A stretch of DNA of 23,341 nt from positions 689,502 to 712,842 of the forward strand of contig FN649730.1 of assembly GCA_000310025.1 (NCBI GenBank), given 5' to 3'. Positions within the stretch are counted from its first letter, which is position 1; each line of letters opens with the position of its first letter. The stretch is from Ectocarpus siliculosus (lineage: Eukaryota > Sar > Phaeophyceae > Ectocarpales > Ectocarpaceae). The notes under the pieces are model-generated. The model made no database searches, was not told the DNA's origin, and saw only the letters and a list, made by a program, of their open reading frames with translations. This document shows, piece by piece, positions 11,229 through 19,426 of this stretch. Both the position numbers and the translations under genes were made by a program.

Positions 11229-11847
11229 GAACCAACCCGCCTTTTGGCATGTCGACAGACGTCACTCGGCGCGACCCTCGTTGCTTTGAGGAAAATAACA
11301 AATATCACCGGAAGACGCACACGTTTCAGAGTCCTCCAGGCCACTCTCAACGATGCACGGGCATCTCGTCCCGTGAGAGCGTAGCCTAGATTGCCAGCGC
11401 GCTGTGCGTACTGCTGTCACGGCCGATTGAGGCGTTCGCTAAGAACGCGCACTGAGAGATGATGAGCACCTACTGCTGTAATCGTTCCGAAGTGTGGAAT
11501 CAGCTATCACATAGATAGGTAGCACATGGATAGCTCTCTGCTTGCGCCCTCTCCATCCCTGACGCTGGGTACTGCCCAGACCAGACACGAGACGCACACT
11601 CTCTTCTCTTTCTCACATGGTGCTCACCTCGCAGAGAGTTCGGATGCGGTCGGTGTGTGAGGAGAGTGGGGGGGAGGGATGAAGGGATGAAGGGATGAGA
11701 GAGAAGTCTTCGACGGTTTCGGAGGTTGCAGGTTCCACCGCATAAAAAAATAGAGATGGATTCGTTATGGGAAAAAAAAGTCATCTACACAATCTACGCG
11801 TTCTATGCGGACCACCACATGAGCACATGACGATGTGGAGGTGAGGA

Positions 11848-11867
11848 TATTGTTGTTGTTGTTGTTG
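11848..11867. repeat. (GTT)n microsatellite
   Basis: About six GTT units lie between two copies of GGAGGTGAGGATAT (about 11838 and 11867), so the flanking 14-mer was duplicated along with the repeat. Confidence 0.75.
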
Positions 11868-12387
11868 GAGGTGAGGATATACAAGTAGATATTTAGGGAG
11901 CATGGACACACGTACACAAAGAGTGTCTGGGAGATCTGTGACACTCTTCTGATTCCCAACAGCTGCGAATGAATGGTTGATGAATCAAAACCTTTCGAGG
12001 CTGGGAAAATGAGTCCACGAAGGCTCGCCCACACTCGGCACCACCCTAAAAGTATCTATAGCTTTGACTGAATTCGCTCGGTCACGCTTGGCGTTCCTCG
12101 CCACATCGTACCAATGGAATTAGCCAGCCTCCGGTGGCAGGTCATAGCCATCACCCTCTGGCTCTCAGCTCACCCACCTTCTTCTGCGTTACATTCATTC
12201 ACCGACACGCCAGCACACACCCAACACGCACAGCCCTACAACATGGAAAGGAAAGGGATCGACGGAGCTATATTTACAGCAGTGAGGAGATAGCGTAACC
12301 GAGTAACCGAGGTTCCTCCTACTGTCATGGAACCCAACGGGAGACACAAATCAAGATTCGTACGGTGCCTGTGAGAACAGCTCTATT

Positions 12388-12409
12388 GATGATGATGATG
12401 ATGATGATG
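12388..12409. repeat. (GAT)n microsatellite in left arm
   Basis: Seven GAT units. The right arm has ATTGTTTGTGAAT at the matching place, so the repeat arose or expanded after the duplication. Confidence 0.85.
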
Positions 12410-12615
12410 GTGTGAATCCAACGGCCTTTGGGTTGAGGCATTTGGCTGGAGAAAAGAGAAAAGCTGTCACCGTTCTCGCCTGCCGACATAGTGTCTGTGC
12501 CATTTGACTGCTGGCTGCGTGTAGCCACACTTCCTTGACGGGAACCACGTGTGTGTGCTCCTGAAATTGTAATTTAAATCTGCAACTCAGAAAGAGTGCA
12601 TGCAGACTGTATGTA

Positions 12616-12836
12616 CCGTAAGAGTCGGAGAGATGGCACCCCGGTGTTAGCGTTTTTCTGTAGCGTATTTCTCCACAACTAGGAGGGTGCGAACACCAAC
12701 CTATACCTCTCAGGAAAGCCCTCGACGAGATCTTTCCGAAACTACCCTTTTCCGCAGTGGTACCCCTCTGGTTGTGGAGAAATACGCTTATACAAAAAAC
12801 GCTAACACGGGGGTGCCATCTCTCCGACTCTTACGG
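12616..12836. repeat. MITE-like element, copy 3, inserted in left arm
   Basis: Inverted ends of about 60 bp. CCGTAAGAGTCGGAGAGATG at the left is matched exactly by its reverse complement at the right, and the inner blocks GTGTTAGCGTTTTT and GTATTTCTCCACAAC pair as well. TA flanks both sides (12614-12615 and 12837-12838). It shares GGAGAGATGGCACC with copy 1. The right arm lacks it, so the left arm against the right arm shows a filled and an empty site. Confidence 0.9.
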
Positions 12837-13040
12837 TACATAAAGACGAACACTGGCCGAGCACCAGCGACTCTACATAGTATGGGGCATGGGAACGGTA
12901 ACACCTTGCAGCTCTCACAGTCTATACGCTAGTGTCGCGACCGATGCCCCGTTACTTGATTATTTCGTTGACCCTCTCTCTCTTGCTCGCTTCGCGCTGC
13001 TGCAAGTGGAAATGCACATAGCTAGACCAGCGGCTGAACC

Positions 13041-13169
13041 ATGCCGACGACCATCAAGGAGGACGTGCCACGAGACTTCGTTTTGCCGGAGCCACCGAGT
13101 CCCGCGACCTGGCTCTTGCCTCCAACAACACTGACAGCAGCAGAAGAGGCATCGTCAACTACAACGTAG
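13041..13169 (+). pseudogene. Truncated copy of the 5' coding part of the 13698-16860 gene
   Basis: An ATG-started 42-codon frame ends DFVLPEPPSPATWLLPPTTL, then TAAEEASSTTT and stop. The minus-strand gene has DFVFPEPLKPVLPPTTPTAAEEASSTTSTKLAR, so the C-terminal half of this short frame is homologous in the same reading frame. Upstream of DFV, indels disturb the match, and after SSTT the homology ends at the edge of the duplication. It therefore lacks the membrane segment and everything beyond. Two imperfect copies of an 18-bp unit (GTGRCGGGACGAATG, at 13169 and 13187) sit at the break. It is probably a non-functional remnant; it could still be transcribed from the duplicated upstream region. 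Confidence 0.65.
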
Positions 13170-13697
13170 TGACGGGACGAATGATAGTGGCGGGACGAAT
13201 GCACTGTCTTTTTCGGTGAAGGATCCCTTTACCTGGGCAATATAGCCGTCTCTCAAGGACCCCTTCCTCCAAAGAACACCGATCTTCAACATGAGCGCTA
13301 TCGCTCCCATCATGTTGTAGGGCTGGAAAACACGAAAACATCACTTTCTCTTTCAGTCCCGTCGCCCTAGGAAAATTATCCCCTTCACCACTGCTCCCTG
13401 CCCTCCATGGATCGATAAGTTGCTACACAAATTTGAAGTGCTTAAGCAACTGTTCGTATTCCTTCAAAATGACTGTGAGTTGACAAGCCCCGGCACGTAC
13501 GCACATCGTCGGCGAGACCAACAGTCTACAGAATCAACATGGGATATTGTACCGCCAACTATGTAGGATTCCAACGCCAAGAAAGCACTTGCTTGAAGAG
13601 ACGATGCACGGAAACAATTAACTCTTTACATCCGATTGGCCGAAACCAGGAGTAATAGTTTCAAGAAACAAAAAAAAAACGATGTCCGTGGGCACGT

Positions 13698-16600
13698 TCA
13701 CGATAATGCCCGCGCTCCCAGAAACCAAGCCAGGGCACTTGACACGACAGTAGGCAGAACCCTGAACCAGACTGGACGCACGTCCCGCCCCCGCACCCAC
13801 CAGCGACCGCCCGGCTTGCGGTAGCGCTCCACGTACCCCAGCACGTATCCGTAGGCCATCACCAGCGCCGGCGTGGGTGCCAGCAGCATCAGCAGCTCCC
13901 ACACGGCGCGCAGCACCGAGCCCTGGAACCGTGCCCACACCCACGCGACCAGGAGCCACCTCCGCGCCACGACGTGGGCCCGGCCAGATCCCAGCAGCCC
14001 CCCGACGATTCTCGAGGCCAGGGCGAGGAAAAAGAGCGACGCAACCAGGGCGAAAACCGTGCGTGCCTCGCACCGAACGTCTGGGATCACCAGGCCGAGG
14101 GTCTTCCCCAGGAGCCAGCGACCGGACGAGTAGCCCGCCCGCACTACGGCCCCGGCGGTCGATCCCGCGTAGGACAACGCCCACCAAAGAGCGCCCTCGC
14201 TTCCGTCGGCGGCATCCCTCCACCACCCCCCGTCTGCGTCCCTCGCTCCACACGCCCCGTCGTCGTACCCCTCGAGCGCGCCAGTGGTCCCTCCTTCCAA
14301 GGTAACGACAACCCCGACGCCGCCGTCCGCGCACTCGGCCACCAAGACCTCCCGCGCGGCGTCCAAGACTACTCTGGGTGTAAGCCCCTTGTTATAGGCG
14401 GCGACAGCAGCGACGAGGCAGACCTCAAGCGCCGAGAGGGCTAGCCAGAAGTCGCCGTCGCGAGCCTGCAGCTTCTCCAGCCGACGGTCATCTCTCCGGC
14501 GCTTGGCATCCACTTCCTCCCGCCTACGATGCGCTTCCTCGTCTTGCATGCGCTTCATCTCCATCGCTATCTTGCTTGCCTCAAGAAAGCTGCGCTCGTC
14601 CAGCCGCGAGAAGTACGCCTGGCGGTAGCTCTCCTCCGCGTACCACGCCTTCAGTCTCGATGCTTCCTTCTCGCACGCTCGCTTGTGATCCTCCTGCAGC
14701 TTCGTGACGTGGGTCTTGAACTCCGTCTCCGCGCTGCGGCGCACCACCAGCAGCTCCTCCTGCCGCGAGAGCAGCGTCTCTCCCCCCGCTACGGCACCCC
14801 CTGAGGGCCGGGCCCACGTCGCCACATCACTGCCGACCGAACCTTCCACCGCCGGAGCAGCCGATGTCATCGGCTGACGCCGCAAAGAACAAGAACACTT
14901 TACTCTCGCCACACCTTCCTCTTGACGGCCGCAACTCTCGTCGGCACGATCCACTCTCCGGTGTTTCCTGGCGATGACACCGCCAAAGTCAGGGGCGCCG
15001 CCGCGATGATCTCCAGCCTCTTGCTTGACCGAGTCGAGGACGTGCCGCCTGCACATACAAGGGGCAGCAGTGCCGCCACAATCTGCGCCAGGCTCTTCGA
15101 GCCCGGAGCCGCCATCGCCGCCATCGCCAAGCTTTTCCTCCCCGGAGACATCCCTCAGCAGGAGCGCGGGGCCGCTGGCCGAGTCGAAGCGCACGTTGCA
15201 GCGCGGATGGGCGAAGATGCCGTGATTCGATAGTATCCTTCGAGCCTCCTTCTCTAGCTGGGCCGCTTGCGCATTCTTCAGCAACTGCTTCGCGGTTTGG
15301 TACTCGTCCAGGCTCTCGCCGGAGAAGGTTTCCGCCTTCACGCAGGCCTTTCGGAGCGTAGATGGGTCGCCTTCCTTCGCGAATTTTACCGCTTTCTGCG
15401 CGCGAGTTCATCACGGTCGGAGTGTAGCACCAACAATGTTAACGCTATCGCTGATAGCCGACGAACTAAAAAGAGGTAGGTGCGGGCATCGTGAGAGGGT
15501 GGGACGCCGAGGGCGGCAGGGAACGCAAGGTTCGAGCTCCCTTTGGCGCTGCTACGTGCACCGCCGAAGGCTCAGTAGACAAACATCGGTGGCATGGTTT
15601 GACATAACTTTATATCGACAACGAGAGAATGAACGGCGAGTTCACAGAAAGTAGCAAAGGGGGTAGAACCCGTGCCCCAGCCTGCATTAACACACAAGCA
15701 CGTGCTACTTCTCATCCTCCCACCTTTAGTTCTTCTTCTACTTCCCACCGATTGTGGCGGACAATCTCCCGTTTCTCCTGGAATTCGTGGACGGTCTCCG
15801 GGCGTTGCAGCAAGCGAAGCTGCTCGATCCCTCTGTCCGCCATGTTCAAGTCCCAAATCTTGAGGCCAAGCTTGAACCAGTCCTCCGCTTCTTTCTCCCT
15901 CACGGCAAGCCTGTCGCACCATTGTGTAAGCTCCTCTCGAAACACACAGCCGGTATTCTCGCCGCTGTGGCTGTCGCTGCGGCCGCTAGACCGTCGCGAG
16001 AGCGGCGATGCTGCCCGGCTCGACAGCCGAGCACGATGGGGTATGACACCTCTACCTCCGTCGTTGATTTCGCTCCGGTCGTCTAGAGCCTCACCGCCGT
16101 TTCCTCCTGCTGACAGATCCCTCGCGCTGCGCACGCCGCCACCGTCGCTGGCTAGCCTGTCAAGCAGCTGCTCTATCTCCGCCATGACATTCAGCTCCTT
16201 GGCCGCCCGCTCCACCTTCGCCAGCCGTTGCGACAGCTCCCGGGCGTAAGACTCGAGCCGCCGACTCACGTCCTCCCTTCGCCAAGCAGCTTCCCAAGGG
16301 ACACGTCTGCCCAGCTCGAACCCCTTCGCTAGGAGCTCCTTCAACTTCGCCTGCTGCCGCTCGGCCTCTTCTGCACGGTCCCGGAGACTGCCACTGTCAC
16401 TGCCAAGACTCCTCAGTCTGCCGCTGCCGCCGCCGCTGCTGCTGCCCCCTTGGGGTGCACTCACCGGCGATCTCTCTTCTTTTAGGGCTAGGTCCGCGGC
16501 AGCACAAAGGCGGCTTAGCTTGCGCGAGAACGAGCGGCGTCGTGCTGGCGTGCAATGCCTGATGACTCGGACCCATGCCGCGGCGGCCACGACCGCGAAC

Positions 16601-16860
16601 ACACCTCCGGCCAGGCATACCGATAACGGGGTGATGAGAGGAGAAGCTCGGGCGAGTTTCGTTGATGTGGTTGACGATGCCTCTTCTGCTGCTGTTGGTG
16701 TTGTTGGTGGCAAGACCGGCTTCAGTGGCTCCGGAAAAACGAAGTCTGCCTTGATAATCTTGATGTCGGCATGGTCCAGCCGTTGATCACACGAAGCAGC
16801 GCGAAGCGAGCGAGAGAGAGAGGGAGAGAGGGAAAGGGAGACGCAGAGAATAGATAGCAC
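13698..16860 (-). CDS. Unknown coiled-coil multi-pass membrane protein (two-exon model)
   Basis: I do not recognise a family. Model: exon 1 16860-15724, intron 15723-15396 (GTGGGA...GCGCGCAG, 328 nt), exon 2 15395-13698, giving 944 residues with the frame kept at phase 0. The product starts with a serine/leucine-rich hydrophobic stretch (residues 1-20) and a Pro/Thr-rich segment. A likely membrane helix follows (about 78-100, SVCLAGGVFAVVAAAAW), then charged coiled coil (about 155-235). Exon 2 has a second long Glu/Arg/Lys coiled coil (about 587-692, with RLKAWYAEESYRQAYFSRLD). Four or five further hydrophobic segments lie in about 694-713, 824-847, 859-901 and 921-940, and the end is FLGARALS. 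Both exons are strongly charged and GC-rich. The donor is weak, so two separate genes remain possible. In 15151-14900 a second minus-strand frame is also open and protein-like, so an extra intron there is possible. The 5' end lies in the right arm of the inverted duplication. Confidence 0.6.
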
Positions 16861-17562
16861 GGTGAGATGGAAGCGAATGGTACTGGTGTACTGATGTCGT
16901 CTAATTAGAGCCTATCTATGGAAAAGGGTCAAGGGAACAGATAGGGTCCCGTTCGTTGGTGGGCGTGCGACCCAGAACTCAGAATTCTTTGCTGCTGAAG
17001 GGGCATGCAGCGTGACGGCAACTTTGTGACGGCGAACGAAATAATCAAGGGACCGGACATGGCACTAGCATACTGCTGTGAGAGCTGCAAGGTTTTACCG
17101 TTCCCGTCCCCTATGTACCGTCGCTGGTGCTCGAAGCGGCCGGTGTTGTCTACATTGTCTACACTACAAATTAAAATTACAATTTCATGGAGCACGCACA
17201 AACGTGGTTCCCGTCAAGGAGATGGCTACAATACACGCAGCCAGCAGCCAAAATGGCGCAGACACTACGGCAGGCGAAGAACTTGGGCAGCTTTTCCCCG
17301 GCGAAATGCCTCAACCCAAAGGAAAATGTACCGTAGACCAGCATTACGCCCTTAGGATTCACAAACAATAGAGCTGTTTCTCACAGGATCCGTGCGGGGG
17401 ATCTTGATGATGGTGTGTCCTCCGTTGGCTTCCGTGACAGCAGGAAGAATCTCGGTTATGTCATCTTCTCCTTGTGTGGCCCGCTCGCTTCCTTTCATTT
17501 CCATGTTAGGGCTGTGCGTGTTTGGGTGGTGCGCGGTGGTGTGTCGGTGCAATGCGATGCAG
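16665..17562. repeat. Right arm of inverted segmental duplication
   Basis: Inverted partner of 12186-13166. It covers the first 60-odd codons of the minus-strand gene and about 700 bp upstream of its ATG, presumably its promoter and 5' UTR. A minus-strand frame at 17573-17352 (MEMKGSERATQGEDDITEIL..., ending NSSIVCES) lies in the conserved upstream part. It could be an upstream exon, but the left arm does not preserve it as an open frame. This arm has no MITE and no GAT repeat. Confidence 0.88.
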
Positions 17563-18629
17563 AAATGGTCCACTGCTCATCCATCCAGCTCATCATGTGT
17601 CATGTGGTGGTACGCCGACACGACGGGGCGGGGGGGGGTTAGATTTTTTTTTTTTCACGAGGTGAGAACAGAAATCCTTCAAAAATCCTTCCTGTCCTCT
17701 GTCAGGCTGGTTTCGTCCGGAGAGTAGAAGCGATTGACAATGTCTCTTGCGCCGGCGTTTTTAAGAGAGGATGTTTTTGGTTCGACTTCGTTTCGGCACA
17801 TACATATTCATATGTAGATACTGATGCTGTAGATCGCGCCGAGATGGCAGAAGAAACGATGCGCCGCTCGATGTGTCCTACTCCGGAGTATGTACTTCTA
17901 CGTGACAATGGGTCGGCGGAGGTATCGATGTTGGCAATGGTCCCGAAACTTGACTAATACAACTAACTGATAAATTGTCAGCTTTTGCGTTTGATTGGGC
18001 TGTTCTAGCAGCGAGGACGCGTACGGTGTCACGAGCGGCCTCGACACATAGCCCTCACCGCCGTGCAGAAAAAAATAGTTTCGATGCACCAAACCAACTT
18101 TGATTCACGAAATTGCAGGTACGCCCCGTCAATTTGTACGGACATCAAGCTTGCTTGTGGATATCCAAATGGTTTCGGCGGTTTTTTCTCACAGTGCACC
18201 GTTTTGAAGGCCCCGGCTTCTTTCGCGGGGTTCAGGCTACTGGGAGGAAGTCAAACCGCCCCGTACAAGCTTCACGTCGGGTCCAATGATACAGCCCTGC
18301 AACGCAGCAACACACGGTGCATGTCCTGTGCCGATCGGAGTCTTGCAGAGGGCAAGATACAGGTTTATCTACCCCACCGGTGGGGTATTTAGATATATAT
18401 GCCGCCAAAAACACGTGTCACGGATGACAGGCGATAAGATTGCTCGCCCTTTGTGGGTTTTATGCTACAGCAGAATCGGCTCATGCTGAAGTATTGGGTA
18501 TGCTCGAGCCCTGGATCATCCGTGCTTTTCGTCGTCTTCGTTTTCGATCGTGAAAACCTTGACTCAAGCTAAAAAAAGGATGAACACAGCACACACTGAC
18601 GGACGTCTTCTCATTGGTTAGCGAGGCCG
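17563..18629. other. Intergenic stretch, nothing firm
   Basis: Holds a G run (17626-17638), a T run (17645-17656), a near-palindromic ACATATTCATATGT (about 17799-17812) and a perfect 18-bp palindrome at 18370-18387. A plus-strand frame, 18063-18392, reads CRYAPSICTDIKLACGYPNG after a possible acceptor (AAATTGCAG, 18118). It is cysteine-rich and protein-like in places but matches nothing I know. Confidence 0.5.
18370..18387. promoter_or_regulatory. Perfect 18-bp palindrome
   Basis: TACCCCACCGGTGGGGTA is its own reverse complement. It is followed by TTTAGATATATATG. A dimeric protein-binding site is possible; no gene start is tied to it. Confidence 0.35.
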
Positions 18630-19306
18630 ATGGTAGCTAAACACGCAAAACTCAGCGTTGTGTCTAGCCTTGTCTACCGCCTCACTGAAAGAAGAGTGTA
18701 CCAGGGACGTCCGACTCGGTCTGGACAGGGACGCTTCTTCCTCCTCGACAAGTAAGTCCAGTCGCTACTCTCAAACCAGACTTACACGTTGGCTCAAACT
18801 TCCAATTCCGTACGATTCTCCCTAGGGACTACACCACGTCTAAGATCAACACCCTCATTACCCGCAGCGCAACAAAGAAAAGCACGCCGCTAACAATTGG
18901 CTCGTCTGTGACACTGCTGGTAGCCAAGCAACAGGGGTGTTTTTCTCAACGAAACCAACAACTAATTAGGGTACAATCAAAGGCGACGCCCAAAACAACC
19001 ACAGCACTAGTTCACAGCTCCATTTGTACAACACACAATCACCCCCCGTTTCTTCAGCCGCTGACCTTCGCCCAACATCCAATTCATTTCTGTCCGCGGC
19101 GTTTCCAAGCAACACCAACACCACACGATCTGAGCCGTTCGCTGTATTTGACACACGACATGAGGAGCCAGCGTGCTCCCTTTTCGTCAACAAATCCGGG
19201 ATATGAACCAGGGGCGTCAGTGCTCGTCGTGGCAACGGAACACTCGCCAACCCCTAGGTCCCGCGGCGGCTTGGCCTGCCTCCGGACCCTGGGGAGGGGA
19301 TGGTGA
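18630..19306 (+). CDS. Candidate small two-exon gene, unrecognised
   Basis: ATG at 18630 (context CCGATGG) opens MVAKHAKLSVVSSLVYRLTE, then RRVYQGRPTRSGQGRFFLLD. At 18752 there is a consensus donor, GTAAGT. A 74-nt intron with a pyrimidine-rich end (TTCTCCCTAG, 18825) joins in phase 2 to DYTTSKINTLITRSATKK and an open frame to the stop at 19304-19306. The model gives 200 residues, basic at the N-terminus. The intron is short compared with others here, and the last 90 nt run antisense to the SNAPC3 terminal exon, so the true 3' end may lie earlier. No family is recognised. The exact phase match and strong splice sites are the only support. Confidence 0.3.
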
Positions 19307-19426
19307 TGTTGTGTCCCCGGGGGGGGACGTGGTAGCTACATCCCCGGCCAGCTCTCCCTCCAGCGGCTTCTGGTCGGCGTCTAAGTGTAGCATCTCGAAG
19401 CACTCTTGGCAGCAGAAAAGGGAGGC
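19217..19426 (-). CDS. SNAPC3: SNAPC3 terminal exon
   Basis: The acceptor is CTGCACGCAG on the minus strand after a C/T-rich tract (TTTTCCTTCCTTCCCACCTC). It encodes ASLFCCQECFEMLHLDADQ, the second half of the zinc-binding motif (PCxFCxxCFRMLHYD in other species), then a Pro/Thr/Gly-rich tail ending RVFRCHDEH and stop. The usual AYPYVDPGT-like ending is absent. Confidence 0.88.
   Translation of the reverse strand, partial: ASLFCCQECFEMLHLDADQKPLEGELAGDVATTSPPGDTTSPSPPQGPEAGQAAAGPRGWRVFRCHDEH

Larger units (their letters stand above)
4153..12185. other. Long region without a recognisable gene
   Basis: The first part should include the RPC1 3' UTR, whose end I cannot place. Beyond it I see no conserved protein family and no RNA gene I can support. 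The region holds homopolymer and GT/GA runs (for example C runs near 6412-6425, 6443-6452, 6608-6620 and 9782-9794, and a T run near 9969-9984). It also has a TCCGAAATC triplet repeat near 6999-7026, a 39-bp dispersed repeat (7682, 8793), a 22-bp tandem repeat (11168-11228) and a GGGATGAA repeat near 11676-11699. A GGAGGTGAGGATAT pair lies near 11838-11881, and there are a few short coding-like fragments. Most reading frames here cross these simple repeats and look fortuitous. Confidence 0.6.
12186..13166. repeat. Left arm of inverted segmental duplication
   Basis: This stretch matches the reverse complement of 16665-17562 in many colinear blocks. Examples: ACCGACAC...AACACGCACAGCCCTA, ACCGAG.TTC.TCCT.CTGTCA, TCCTTTGGGTTGAGGCATTT (the left copy differs by one base), TTGACGGGAACCACG, CGAGCACCAGCGAC, CTTGCAGCTCTCACAG, TTGATTATTTCGT and CAGCAGAAGAGGCATCGTCA. 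In the block around 12901-12930, 29 of 30 bases agree; elsewhere similarity is lower, with indels. The left arm alone contains the 221-bp MITE at 12616-12836 and a GAT microsatellite at 12388-12409. The homology fades before 12186 and stops near 13166. Confidence 0.88.

Noticed and set aside
13618-14334. Minus-strand 238-codon Arg/Gly-rich frame
   Set aside because: It overlaps the end of the long membrane-protein frame, is extremely Arg/Gly-rich and has no motif; a shadow of GC-rich coding sequence.
15712-16860. Mitofilin/MIC60 as identity of the coiled-coil protein
   Set aside because: An N-terminal membrane helix plus coiled coil fits, but the C-terminal part has several hydrophobic segments in place of the soluble mitofilin domain.
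12186-17562. Inverted arms as terminal repeats of one large DNA transposon
   Set aside because: The arms end gradually, no target duplication is seen at the outer edges, the inner gene shows no transposase motif, and one arm contains coding sequence of that gene.
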